From Sphingobium baderi (GTDB lineage: Bacteria; Pseudomonadota; Alphaproteobacteria; Sphingomonadales; Sphingomonadaceae): a DNA stretch of 64,000 nucleotides. Each line of letters opens with the position of its first letter. Position 1 is the first letter of the stretch. The notes beneath the pieces were generated by a model, which did not search any database, had not been told where the DNA came from, and saw only the letters and a list, made by a program, of their open reading frames with translations. Positions 1 to 8,761 of this stretch are shown piece by piece. Position numbers and translations under genes: made by a program. The DNA lies in NCBI RefSeq assembly GCF_001456115.1, contig NZ_CP013264.1, positions 914,001 to 978,000 of the forward strand. Reading direction: 5' to 3'.

Positions 1-500
1 TCGCGGACGATCTCCTCACCGATCCCGTTGTAATGGGCGCGCCAATTATCAGGATTGGCATATTGGTTGAGCCAAACCGCGCCCGGAATGGTGCGCACCA
101 GTTCATCCACCCGCCGGATGCGGGTGTGCAGATAACCGCCGCCCTCGTCCTTCTCCGTCACCAGATCGATCTGCCCGCCAAAGGCTTCGATGAGGCAGCG
201 ATTGGCGGGGGCAAGGTTGGGATCGACCACGGCGGTGAAGGGAATGCCCTCCCGCTTGGCGATCATGGCGAGCGCTATGGCGAGATTGCCGGATGAACTC
301 TCCACAAGGTGGCTTTCTGATGTGATCCTGCCCGCGGCCAATGCCTGCGACACCATGTAGTGCGCGGTGCGATCCTTCACGCTGCCGCCGACATTCAGCA
401 TTTCGAGCTTTGCGAAGACCGGAACCTCGTCCGGCGGAAACATGCGGTCCAGAGCAACAAGCGGCGTGTTGCCGACGGACAGTTCTGCTGAAGATTGCAT
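1..500 (-). CDS. sbnA: SbnA-like PLP-dependent synthase (2,3-diaminopropionate pathway), partial
   Basis: The first 166 residues are visible; the C-terminal half lies beyond the left edge. The product is a cysteine-synthase-fold (beta-family) PLP enzyme. The PLP lysine is K42 in GGSVKDR, and the phosphate-binding loop follows as ESSSGNLAIAL. The stretch VVDPNLAPANRCLIEAFGG resembles SbnA of staphyloferrin B synthesis, which makes N-(2-amino-2-carboxyethyl)-L-glutamate from O-phosphoserine and glutamate as precursor of L-2,3-diaminopropionate, better than housekeeping CysK. It starts at the ATG at 500 and diverges from an ATP-grasp gene across a Fur-like palindrome, which fits a metallophore locus. 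A generic cysteine synthase or cystathionine beta-synthase is the alternative. Confidence 0.72.
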   Translation of the reverse strand, partial: MQSSAELSVGNTPLVALDRMFPPDEVPVFAKLEMLNVGGSVKDRTAHYMVSQALAAGRITSESHLVESSSGNLAIALAMIAKREGIPFTAVVDPNLAPANRCLIEAFGGQIDLVTEKDEGGGYLHTRIRRVDELVRTIPGAVWLNQYANPDNWRAHYNGIGEEIVR

Positions 501-605
501 TGCGGCTCCTTCCAATCGGATGGGCGTGCGGCGTCGTAGCCGCTGCGGGTAGTCAGGCCAGCTCGTGATTTTCCGGCCCGCTCTAATGACATAAAATGAT
601 TCGCT

Positions 606-624
606 ATTGCGAGTCAATTGCAAT
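606..624. promoter_or_regulatory. Fur-like operator in divergent promoter
   Basis: The 19-bp sequence ATTGCGAGTCAATTGCAAT has perfect outer arms (ATTGC/GCAAT) and matches the alphaproteobacterial Fur/Irr-type pattern. A further half-like site (AATGATTCGC) overlaps its left side. It sits between the divergent starts of the SbnA-like gene (500) and the ATP-grasp gene (684), so it could control both. Iron control is inferred. Confidence 0.55.
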
Positions 625-683
625 AATAGCAGATCACTTGCCGACGAGCAGCGCTCGCAAAAACACGGACGAAAGGACTGTCG

Positions 684-1895
684 ATGCAGACCCTGATATT
701 GCTGGCCCATGTGCCGACAGATGCGGTCAACGAGGGCTTTCTCCCGGCGGCGCGACGTCTCGGCCTCAGCGTGACCCTGCTTACCGACCAGGCGGAAGCA
801 CATCGACACTACTTCTCAACCGACGACCGGCCGGCCTATCCTGACAGCATCATCGAATGCGATGTGTTCAATCCGGTCGCGGTCATCAGCGAAATCAGCC
901 GCCATGCCGAGCGGCCCGCCGCCATCTTCTCGAACAGCGATCATCTGCAAACCAGCACCGCACTGGCGGCGGATTATTTTGGGCTGCCCGGCAAGGGCTG
1001 GAAAGTCACCTACCGGGCCAAAAACAAGGCAGCGATGCGCGAATGCTTACAAGATCAGGGGGTGGATCTGCTGTGGCACGCTGTGGTGACGAACGAAGAC
1101 GAAATCGCTCGTCTTTCCGCGATTCCCTTTCCTTGCGTGCTCAAACCTCGCGAAGGCGTTGGTAGCCAACTCGTGCGGTTGTGCGAGAACGAGGACGCGC
1201 TCGTCTCGCACAGCCGGCATGTCTGGAGCATGGAAGCAGGCCGCGCCATGCTGATCGAGGAATATATCGCGGGGGAACTCTACACGCTCGAAACCTTGGG
1301 CGATGGAGCGGACATCCTCGTTCTTGGGGGATTTCATGTCGCGTTGGGGCCGCCGCCAAATTTCGTCGAGATGGAGGGACGCTGGGGCAACTGGCTCACC
1401 CCTTCCCAGAGGGCCGAGGTGCTACGTCAGATCAAGGCGGTTGGGGTCGGCTTCGGATCCTGCCACACCGAGTTCGTGCTGACGGAAAAGGGGCCACGAC
1501 TCATTGAAATCAACTACCGGACGGTCGGCGACCATATGGAGTTCATGCTGGAGCACACCCTCGACCTCGCGCTGTTCGAAAAAATTCTACGCCTTCATCT
1601 CGGCGAGCAACTCGGTGCGACCCCTTTGGCAGGCAGGGCAGCCACGATCCGATATTTTCCAGCCGACAGGTCGGGACGGATTGCCTCGGCGCCAGGGGGT
1701 TTTCTTCGCAGGGATAACGAATTGCGCGTCGAATATCGTTCGCTCCGTAGCCTTGGCGAACATGTGGCCGTAACGAACTCCAACAAGGACTATCTGGGCG
1801 CTCTGAGCGTAAGTGCGCCTGACAACGCCATGCTGGAGAATGCGTTGAAGGAGGCGAGCGCAGCGCTGGTTTGGGATATTGATCCCGAAGGTTAG
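684..1895 (+). CDS. ATP-grasp ligase, probable metallophore biosynthesis enzyme
   Basis: The 403-residue product has an ATP-grasp fold. The N-terminal pre-ATP-grasp Rossmann region covers about residues 1-110. The ATP-binding strand PCVLKPREGVGSQLV is near 150-165, the adenine-contact segment LIEEYIAGELYTLETL is near 190-205, and the metal-binding end RLIEINYR is near 270-277. ATP-grasp enzymes join a carboxylate to an amine through an acyl phosphate. No signal peptide is seen, so it should be cytoplasmic. The start is supported by AAAGGA about nine bases upstream. Paired divergently with an SbnA-like gene over a Fur-like site, it probably couples amino-acid or carboxylate units of a siderophore or metallophore. 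The exact substrate cannot be read from sequence. Confidence 0.75.
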   Translation: MQTLILLAHVPTDAVNEGFLPAARRLGLSVTLLTDQAEAHRHYFSTDDRPAYPDSIIECDVFNPVAVISEISRHAERPAAIFSNSDHLQTSTALAADYFGLPGKGWKVTYRAKNKAAMRECLQDQGVDLLWHAVVTNEDEIARLSAIPFPCVLKPREGVGSQLVRLCENEDALVSHSRHVWSMEAGRAMLIEEYIAGELYTLETLGDGADILVLGGFHVALGPPPNFVEMEGRWGNWLTPSQRAEVLRQIKAVGVGFGSCHTEFVLTEKGPRLIEINYRTVGDHMEFMLEHTLDLALFEKILRLHLGEQLGATPLAGRAATIRYFPADRSGRIASAPGGFLRRDNELRVEYRSLRSLGEHVAVTNSNKDYLGALSVSAPDNAMLENALKEASAALVWDIDPEG

Positions 1896-1987
1896 TTATC
1901 GTGAATCGTGATGTGCTTCACGGTGGCGGCCTTGGCAGAACAAGACCGCGCGCCGTGAGCGCCCCGAAGTCGAGTGAACGCGCTTCT

Positions 1988-3055
1988 TCAGCCGGAGCCA
2001 CGGGGCGACACAAGGCGCCTGAACCAGAAAACCCACACGGCTAGCGTTCCCAACAATGCCAGGGACAGCCCAGACAGCGTCATCACGAGCCGGTACAGAA
2101 ATCCTCCAACCTTGGCCGCATGAAGCGGATAGAGAAGATTATATCCGCGTGCCTCAGGTGGCAGATGCTTGGCATCGCGCGTGGCCACCAGCGCGCCGCT
2201 GTCCGCCGCGAACCACAATGTCGTGCGCCCGTTCGGCAGCCATTCTTCCGGGCTTCGCATGCGCAGGGTGATGAGACCGTTGCCGCTACGTGGCAGAGTG
2301 AGGCTGCGAACCTCGGCTTCCGGAAAGCGCTGTCGCCCCATTTCGATCATCGCCGACCAATTTAACCGCTCGGCGATCTTTCCCGTGCGTGGCGGTGGTT
2401 CGGCCAGCGAACGGTCGATTTGCACGGGAGCGCCAGGCCCGAAGAGCAGCGCAGCCATTGGCCGGAATACCAGTACCACTCCGGTGACGAGTGACAGAAC
2501 CAGCAGCGGCGCCATCACGATGCCGAGATCGCGGTGATGCCGCATGATTGCCGGCCGGCTCATGCGCGCCGGCCACAGGCGAAATGAGAACGTCTTGCGT
2601 GTCCGCAACCATAGAAGCGCGCCAGTCACTACGAAGAACAGGCCGCAGATGGCGGCGACGCCGATGATGACTTCCCCCCAATCACCGGCGAAGAGATGGT
2701 GATGGAAGTCGAACAACCAGATCTCCGGCCGTTCCCACTGGCTGGTCCATCGCGTCACGAGTCCGCCGTTCTGATCGAGATAGGCGCCCGCGCCGCCCTT
2801 GTAGGTCAGCCGATCCAGCCCGAAACCCCTGGTTGCGAAGAGGATGGATTCGGGCCGGGTTGTGGGATCATCCATGATCCGCTGCGTGAATTCAGCCAGA
2901 TGCGCAGTGCCTTGCATTTGCGCGTCGGTTGCATGGGGAAGCACTACCCACGCATCCTTGTGAACGAGAATTGCGCCGGACAGGCCAAGCATCGCCAGCA
3001 GCAGGCCAACGAGACCTCCAGTCCAGCGATGCAATGTATCGATAAGCGTCATCAT
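1988..3055 (-). CDS. PepSY-associated TM protein (iron-reductase type)
   Basis: The 355-residue membrane protein begins with LHRWTGGLVGLLLAMLGLSG (TM1 with a histidine just before it), followed by a PepSY-like periplasmic segment. Two further TM segments lie near residues 130-150 and 175-200, and the last is near 315-345. Histidines at helix ends (HRW, FHHHLFAGDWGE, HRDLGI, HAAKVGGF) suggest haem binding, as in PepSY_TM proteins linked to reductive release of iron from siderophores. A Fur-like palindrome lies about 85 bases upstream (3142-3164). It converges on the ATP-grasp gene with a 92-bp gap. It differs from the second PepSY protein at 6131. Confidence 0.78.
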   Translation of the reverse strand: MMTLIDTLHRWTGGLVGLLLAMLGLSGAILVHKDAWVVLPHATDAQMQGTAHLAEFTQRIMDDPTTRPESILFATRGFGLDRLTYKGGAGAYLDQNGGLVTRWTSQWERPEIWLFDFHHHLFAGDWGEVIIGVAAICGLFFVVTGALLWLRTRKTFSFRLWPARMSRPAIMRHHRDLGIVMAPLLVLSLVTGVVLVFRPMAALLFGPGAPVQIDRSLAEPPPRTGKIAERLNWSAMIEMGRQRFPEAEVRSLTLPRSGNGLITLRMRSPEEWLPNGRTTLWFAADSGALVATRDAKHLPPEARGYNLLYPLHAAKVGGFLYRLVMTLSGLSLALLGTLAVWVFWFRRLVSPRGSG

Positions 3056-3141
3056 GAAGTGAATGCGATCTGCGGGTGAAGTGGCTTTGCGGGCCTTCGC
3101 CGCTTAGCGCCCGAGTAAAGTACTGAAACTATCTTGCTTGT

Positions 3142-3164
3142 GCAAATCATTATCAAAATGATGC
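3142..3164. promoter_or_regulatory. Fur-like site upstream of PepSY gene
   Basis: An AT-rich imperfect palindrome with outer GC ends and inner ATCAT/ATGAT arms around TATCAAA lies 87-109 bp before the start at 3055. It resembles a Fur box, but the arms are incomplete, so the call is tentative. Confidence 0.45.
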
Positions 3165-3591
3165 GGCGCTTGCCGTTGCACGGTCGCAAAGGCCCAGCCA
3201 GCTACATCTATCCCGCTTAAGCGAGCCGCACGGGCGTCCGGCTGGATGCGAGTGTCATCGTCATGTAGCCTCGCCGGCGGATGACGGGCGGTTCAGATAA
3301 TCGAGGAGCAGCGGGGAAGGCTGTTCTTTTGGCAGGATTATGTCTCACGCGATTTCTGGATCGAGCGCGATGAAGCATCTTGTGCTGGGCGGAGGCGGTG
3401 ACCGCCGATTCGGCTCATCCCCGTTCGGGCAGCACAAGATGCTCCGAGGCAAGTTCCAGCGCGACTATCATCACTTGCCCCATGTGAAGGGCCAGCCCTT
3501 CGCCAAACACGCGGCATGGGTTGTTGGCTTTTCCGTTCACTTCGACTAGGCGCTGCGGCGAGAGTTGGACTATTCCGGCTTTCATTGATCG
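3165..3591. other. Intergenic stretch with a 14-bp inverted repeat
   Basis: No supported gene is seen here. The stretch contains a perfect 14-bp inverted repeat, AGCATCTTGTGCTG at 3374-3387 and its complement at 3430-3443, 42 bases apart. A short minus-strand frame of about 56 codons ends at 3415, but I do not recognise its product. The right part leads into the riboswitch. Confidence 0.4.
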
Positions 3592-3800
3592 CGCCGGTGC
3601 CCCCCGAAAGGGGCTTAATCGGGAATGCGGTGCGGAGGGGTTTCCTCCAAATCCGCGGCTGTCCCTGCAACTGTAAGCGGATAGCGCGATGCACATCGCT
3701 CCTCCTTGAAGGGGCAGCCACTGGGCCGGACGCTAAATCATGCGAGGCCTGGGAAGGCGTGCATCAAGCTGTGACCCGCGAGCCAGGAGACCTGCCGGCG
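3592..3800 (+). promoter_or_regulatory. Cobalamin riboswitch 1
   Basis: This is an adenosylcobalamin-type aptamer. P1 closes between CGCCGG at 3592-3597 and CCGGCG at 3795-3800. Conserved blocks occur in order: AATCGGGAA, CCGCGGCTGTCCC followed by GCAACTGTAAGCGG (core), GCCACTG, GGGAAGGCG, and the B12-box-like GCGAGCCAGGAGACCTGCC. Downstream, GTCGCTC (3805-3811) can pair with GAGCGAC (3856-3862), a likely expression platform. It precedes the TonB receptor at 3987, so B12 should repress the receptor, PepSY and cobalt transporter genes. Confidence 0.95.
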
Positions 3801-3986
3801 TCTGGTCGCTCTTGCCTTGGTCCAGGGGATGGCCGCGGCACGGTGAACTCCGTCTGAGCGACGAACAAGCGGCTGGGGCCGCATCGGAGACGTGCGTCGG
3901 CCGCCCATGGCGTCCGGCCGCCGCGCGTGCCGCCCGTTCACGCGGGTTTGCCCCGGCCATGTCGCAAGACGCCGGAGGACTATTTC

Positions 3987-6128
3987 GTGATCAAGACCAT
4001 CCTTTCCAGCACCGCGCTCGCCGCGCTCCTTTTGCCTGCCTTTGCTCATGCCGAAGATGCATCGGAGGCAGCCGACAAGTCCGATATCCTCGTGCTGGGC
4101 ACTCGCACCGGCGATGCCAACGCTCCTACGCAGACGGGCAGCCGTCTGGGCCTGACCATCCTTGAGACGCCGGCCAGCGTCGAGACGCTGTCGGGCGATG
4201 TTATCCGCGCACGCGGTGACCTGTCGATCGTCGATGCCGTCACGCGCGCGACGGGCATCAGCTCGGTGGCCAATCCGGGCAACGGGGGCACCGGTCTTGC
4301 CGCGCGGGGCTTTAGCGGACCCGGCTCCGTCATGCAGCTCTATGACGGTGTTCGCCTCTATCCCGGCGCGGGCACCGTGACGTTTCCGACCGACCCCTGG
4401 ACTGTCGACCGGATCGAAGTGCTGCGCGGGCCTGCTTCGGTCCTCTATGGGCAAGGCGCGATCGGTGGCGCCGTCAACGTCATCTCCAAAAAGCCGAACA
4501 CTACCCGCACCGAGTTCGAAGCAGAAGCCGGTTTCGGTTCCCAGAATAGCTGGCGCATCGCCGCCGGTGTCGGTGGGCCGGTCAACGAGCTGACCGCCTA
4601 TCGTTTCGACATCAGCCGCACACAGTCGGACGGCTGGGTCGATCGCGGGAATTCGAAGGGGTTGGCCATATCCGGCTCGGTACAGCTGCGCCCCAGCGAT
4701 AGGCTGACCATCACCCTGTCCGACGATTACAGCGACCAGGAGCCGATGCTCTATTTCGGCACACCGCTGATCAATGGCAGGATCGATGATCGCAACAAGC
4801 GCCGGAACTACAACGTCACCGACGCGCTGATGCGCTTCAAGGACAACCGGACGACGATCCGGGTGGAATGGACGCCGAGCGATTCCATCAGCGTCCGCAA
4901 TACCGCCTACCGTCTGACCACGCATCGCAAGTGGCGCAATCTCGAAAGCTATTTCTGGAACGGCGCCACGGGGAAGATCGACCGGTTCGACTTCTTCGGC
5001 ATCGATCACGATCAGACGCAGATCGGCAATCAGGCCGACGTCACGATCCGCAGCGAATGGGGTGGCCTGAAGAACGAGGTGCTGGTTGGCTTCGACGTCA
5101 ACGCAATCAGTTTCAGGCACGCGAACGATTTCGATTCTGATCCGGCGCCGGCCGGCTTCGCCGATCCGGTCGATCCATTCGTGTTTGACCCGGGTCTCTA
5201 TTACAACACGTTCGGTGTGCGGCCCCAGCATCGCAGCCGGACGCGGCAATATTCCTTCTTCGCGGAAGACCGCCTGACGCTCAGCGACCAATTGTCGGTG
5301 TCGGTCGGGATCAACTACGACCACGCCAACGTCAAACGCTACGTCAACAGCTACGATACCGCCGGCGTGGCGACCGAGACGTTGCGACTCGACAAGACGC
5401 TGCACAACGTCACCTGGCGGGTGGGAGCGGTTTACCAACCGAGCCCTGCACTATCGCTCTACGGTCAGTATGCGACGGCGGTCGATCCGCTCGGTTCGCT
5501 GATCACCTTCTCCATCGGGCAGGCCGCGTTCAAGAACACCACGGGCGACCAGATTGAGGCGGGCATCAAGGCCAGCTTCCTCGGCGGCCGCGGCTTGGCG
5601 ACCTTCGCGGCCTACCGGATCGTGAAGAAGAACCTGCTCGCCACGGTTCCGGGCAGCCTTCCACCAAGGCAGGATCAGGTTGGACAGCGTTCGGCGAAAG
5701 GACTGGAGGCTTCGCTGACGCTGGACCTTCCGGGGGGCTTCGGGATCGATGCCAACGGCACGATCCTCGACGCGCGTTTCGACGAGTTCCTGAGTGGCGG
5801 CACGTCATACAATGGCAAGACCCCGCCGGGTGTGCCCGAGACGACCGCCAATCTCTGGTTGCGTTACGACGTCACCCCGCGGTTCCAGACCCGCCTTGGC
5901 CTGCGCTACGTCGGGAAAACCTATTCCGACAACGCCAACCAGTTCCGCGTGCCCGGCTACGCCGTAGTGGATGGCGGCGTTTCGTTCGCCGTGACGAAGA
6001 ATGTCGCGGCCAACCTGCGGGTCTACAACCTGTTCGACAAGGATTACGCGACCACCACCTACAATGACGAGCAATGGCTGCTCGGCCGGCCACGCTCGAT
6101 CGATTTTTCGATCAGCGCCCGGTACTGA
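3987..6128 (+). CDS. TonB-dependent receptor, probable cobalamin/corrinoid uptake
   Basis: The 713-residue outer-membrane receptor starts at a GTG preceded by GGAGGA (3974-3979). The signal peptide MIKTILSSTALAALLLPAFA is followed by a TonB-box-like DILVLGTR near residues 31-38. The plug domain follows (LRGPASVLYGQGAIGGAVNV), then a 22-strand-type beta barrel ending in an aromatic residue (SARY). The barrel sequence resembles siderophore receptors, but the cobalamin riboswitch upstream and the cobalt permease downstream argue for corrinoid, or possibly cobalt-chelate, import (a BtuB role). A siderophore ligand cannot be excluded from sequence. Confidence 0.85.
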   Translation: MIKTILSSTALAALLLPAFAHAEDASEAADKSDILVLGTRTGDANAPTQTGSRLGLTILETPASVETLSGDVIRARGDLSIVDAVTRATGISSVANPGNGGTGLAARGFSGPGSVMQLYDGVRLYPGAGTVTFPTDPWTVDRIEVLRGPASVLYGQGAIGGAVNVISKKPNTTRTEFEAEAGFGSQNSWRIAAGVGGPVNELTAYRFDISRTQSDGWVDRGNSKGLAISGSVQLRPSDRLTITLSDDYSDQEPMLYFGTPLINGRIDDRNKRRNYNVTDALMRFKDNRTTIRVEWTPSDSISVRNTAYRLTTHRKWRNLESYFWNGATGKIDRFDFFGIDHDQTQIGNQADVTIRSEWGGLKNEVLVGFDVNAISFRHANDFDSDPAPAGFADPVDPFVFDPGLYYNTFGVRPQHRSRTRQYSFFAEDRLTLSDQLSVSVGINYDHANVKRYVNSYDTAGVATETLRLDKTLHNVTWRVGAVYQPSPALSLYGQYATAVDPLGSLITFSIGQAAFKNTTGDQIEAGIKASFLGGRGLATFAAYRIVKKNLLATVPGSLPPRQDQVGQRSAKGLEASLTLDLPGGFGIDANGTILDARFDEFLSGGTSYNGKTPPGVPETTANLWLRYDVTPRFQTRLGLRYVGKTYSDNANQFRVPGYAVVDGGVSFAVTKNVAANLRVYNLFDKDYATTTYNDEQWLLGRPRSIDFSISARY

Positions 6129-6130
6129 CG

Positions 6131-7699
6131 ATGCACGGCGTCACGAAACCCGTGGCGGCGCCACGCCCACGCAGCCGAGGCAGGCTGCTCTGGGCGCTGC
6201 TCGTCCTGCACCGCTGGACGGGCGTCATCGTCGGTACGCTGATGACGCTGTGGTGCCTCACCGGGTTCGTGATGCTCTATGTCGACTACCCCCGGCTGCT
6301 GCCGGCCGAGCAGGTGCGGGGCTTGTCTCCCCTGCACTTGCCGGCCGGCGGCAGCCTGGCACGGATCGCCCTGCCACCTGACACCGGTCTGGCCTCCGCC
6401 CGCCTCGAGATGGCCGCAGGCAAGCCCGTGCTGCGAGTCGTGCCTGAAAAGAATGATGGACGCGCGATCTGGCAGATGCGCGCCACACCGCAGAGCTATG
6501 ATCTGGGGTCCGGCGCGCTGCTGGCGCCGCTGTCCCGCGAAGACCTCGGCAAGGTCGGGGCGCAATTCGGGCGCAATGTCGGGATCGACGGACCCGTGGC
6601 AGCGATCACGCCGATTTCCGTCGATCAATGGACCGTCCAGGCCTTTGCCGCCAACCGCCCGCTCTATCGTATCGACTATGCCGACGCCGCGGGCTCGGCG
6701 GCCTATATCGCCGGCCAGACCGGAGAAGTCGTCCAGCGAACGACCCGATTTGAGCGGTTCTGGGGCTGGCTGGGCGCCGTGCCGCACTGGCTTTACCCGA
6801 CGGTGCTTCGCCAGAACCCCGCCGCATGGAGCCAGGTGGTCATCTGGACGTCGCTGATCGGTTGCTTCCTCACCCTCACCGGCATCTGGGTCGGCATCAG
6901 CCGGCTAAGGCGGGGCAAGGATGGAACCATCGGCTCGCCCTATCGAGGCCTGTGGTGGTGGCATCATATGGCGGGGCTGGTCTTTGGGGTGTTCGCCCTC
7001 ACCTGGGTCGGCAGCGGCCTGTTCTCGATGAGCCCCTGGGGCCTGTTCGACAGCGACGCCGGACCTGTCGAGCGTCAGCGCCTTGCGGGACCGATGTGCT
7101 GGACCGACATGCGGGCCGCGCTGGCCAATATGAACCAGTTCCCCATCGATACAGTCCGTGTGGAAAGCGCGCCGCTCGGCGGGAAAATGGCGCTTGTCGC
7201 CATTGCGGCCGACGGCCGCATGGTGCGGCTGAACAGTTCGGGCAGACCCGCGGTCCTGACGCGGGCCGATGTCGCGGCAGCCTTGCGCAGCGGCCCCCGC
7301 GTCGTGTCGCTTGACCTGCTGTCCGAGGGTGACAGCTATTATTACGCCCACAAGGAGCCGGTGCGCTTGCCAGTGTGGCGCGCCGTGCTGGCCGATCCGC
7401 AAGCCACACGCCTCTATATCGACGCGGCGTCCGGCGCCTTGCTGCGTGCGGTCGACGGCACGGGCCGTGCCGAACGCTGGCTGTGGAACGCGCCGCACAG
7501 CTTCGATCTGCCCGGCCTGCGCCAGAGCCGCTTGCGGTACATCATCATCCTGCCCTTGCTCGCAGCCGTCACACTGGTCTGCGGGACCGGAGCCTGGATG
7601 GGCATGCGCAAGCTGGCCCGCGACCTGTGGCGTATTCGGCGCCGTATCCGGCGGCTGTCCCGCCGCTCGTTCTTCCTTCGATCACGGAGCCCGTCATGA
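6131..7699 (+). CDS. PepSY-domain membrane protein in B12 regulon
   Basis: The 522-residue inner-membrane protein starts at the ATG at 6131, two bases after the receptor stop. TM1 lies near residues 20-45 (LHRWTGVIVGTLMTLWCLTG). Periplasmic PepSY-like repeats follow (IDYADAAGSAAYIAGQTGEV, YIDAASGALLRAVDGTGRAE), with TM segments near 235-260, 280-310 and 475-500. Histidines at membrane edges (LHRWTG, WWHHMAG, APHSFDLPG) suggest haem or metal binding. Such proteins usually accompany ferric-siderophore receptors. Here it lies between a riboswitch-controlled receptor and a cobalt permease, and its stop overlaps the permease start by four bases. A role in reducing or releasing the imported corrinoid or metal is inference. 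Confidence 0.78.
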   Translation: MHGVTKPVAAPRPRSRGRLLWALLVLHRWTGVIVGTLMTLWCLTGFVMLYVDYPRLLPAEQVRGLSPLHLPAGGSLARIALPPDTGLASARLEMAAGKPVLRVVPEKNDGRAIWQMRATPQSYDLGSGALLAPLSREDLGKVGAQFGRNVGIDGPVAAITPISVDQWTVQAFAANRPLYRIDYADAAGSAAYIAGQTGEVVQRTTRFERFWGWLGAVPHWLYPTVLRQNPAAWSQVVIWTSLIGCFLTLTGIWVGISRLRRGKDGTIGSPYRGLWWWHHMAGLVFGVFALTWVGSGLFSMSPWGLFDSDAGPVERQRLAGPMCWTDMRAALANMNQFPIDTVRVESAPLGGKMALVAIAADGRMVRLNSSGRPAVLTRADVAAALRSGPRVVSLDLLSEGDSYYYAHKEPVRLPVWRAVLADPQATRLYIDAASGALLRAVDGTGRAERWLWNAPHSFDLPGLRQSRLRYIIILPLLAAVTLVCGTGAWMGMRKLARDLWRIRRRIRRLSRRSFFLRSRSPS

Positions 7700-8736
7700 T
7701 CTCATCCGCCGCATCGCTATCCTTGCGCCGACGGATCGGCGCCCTGTTCACGGGATTGATCGCCGCGAACATTGCGGTCTGGGTCTGGGCCTATAGTCTT
7801 TTTCACGCGCAGCCCCTGATGTTGGGCACCGCCTTGCTGGCCTGGGGGCTGGGTCTGCGTCACGCGGTCGATGCCGATCATATTGCCGCCATCGACAATG
7901 TGACCCGCAAGCTGATGCAGGATGGCCAGCGCCCGGTTGCGGTCGGCTTCTGGTTTGCGATCGGGCATTCGGGGATCATTGCCATAGCGTCAATCGCCAT
8001 AGCGCTGACGACCAGCGCGCTGGCTGAGTTTGCCGCGTTCAAGGAGATTGGCGGGGTAGTGGCGACCGCAGTTTCCGCGCTATTCCTGTTCACGATTGCA
8101 GGCATGAACCTTCTAATCCTGCGCTCCGTTTGGCGTACCTTCGCCCATGTCCGCACTGGCGGCGACTATGTCGAAGACGATCTCGATCTGCTGATGGGGT
8201 CGCGCGGATTGCTTGCAAGGCTGTTCAGGCCGATGTTCCGCCTGGTCAACAAAAGCTGGCACATGGCCCCGCTGGGATTTCTGTTCGGGCTCGGATTCGA
8301 TACCGCCACCGAAGTCGCCATTCTGGGCATGTCGGCCAGCCAGGCCGCCAACGGCCTGTCGATCGGCACGATCTTGGTCCTGCCTGCGCTGTTCGCGGTC
8401 GGTATGGCGCTGATCGATACCGCTGACGGCGTGGTGATGCTGGGCGCTTATGAGTGGGCCTTCGTGAAACCGATCCGCAAGCTCTACTACAACATCACCA
8501 TCACCCTGATCTCGGCCATCGTGGCAATCGTTATCGGCGGAATCGAGACGCTCGCCCTGATCGGCGACAAACTCGGATTGACGGGGTGGCCATGGAACCT
8601 TGCCGCGAAATTGGGAGAGAACTTCAACAGCCTCGGCTTCGCCATCATCGGCCTGTTCGTGCTCTGCTGGCTTGCAAGCTTCGCGATCTATCGCTGGAAG
8701 CGCTTCGACGAGATCGAGGTTGCGGTCGTTGCCTGA
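7696..8736 (+). CDS. Nickel/cobalt transporter, NiCoT family
   Basis: The 346-residue polytopic permease has the family signature in TM2, RHAVDADHIAAIDN (residues 55-68), where His and Asp coordinate Ni/Co. The second motif GFWFAIGHSG and the third, LGFDTATEVAILG, are also intact. ATG overlaps the PepSY stop (ATGA). Its place in a cobalamin-riboswitch operon argues for cobalt as the physiological substrate, supplying CobN. HoxN/NixA-type proteins can carry either metal, so selectivity is inferred from context. Confidence 0.93.
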   Translation: MISSAASLSLRRRIGALFTGLIAANIAVWVWAYSLFHAQPLMLGTALLAWGLGLRHAVDADHIAAIDNVTRKLMQDGQRPVAVGFWFAIGHSGIIAIASIAIALTTSALAEFAAFKEIGGVVATAVSALFLFTIAGMNLLILRSVWRTFAHVRTGGDYVEDDLDLLMGSRGLLARLFRPMFRLVNKSWHMAPLGFLFGLGFDTATEVAILGMSASQAANGLSIGTILVLPALFAVGMALIDTADGVVMLGAYEWAFVKPIRKLYYNITITLISAIVAIVIGGIETLALIGDKLGLTGWPWNLAAKLGENFNSLGFAIIGLFVLCWLASFAIYRWKRFDEIEVAVVA

Positions 8737-8761
8737 CCGTGCCCGTGTGAATCGATGCATC

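Noticed and set aside
3415..3589. Short minus-strand frame (about 56 codons, starting MKAGIVQLSP) before riboswitch 1
   Set aside because: Not recognised, no clear ribosome site, and it includes sequence next to an inverted repeat; too weak to call.
3738..5438. Long minus-strand open frame (566 codons) opposite the TonB receptor
   Set aside because: It lies antisense to a clear receptor, has low-complexity V/D/R/A composition and no recognisable motif; it is a high-GC codon-bias shadow.
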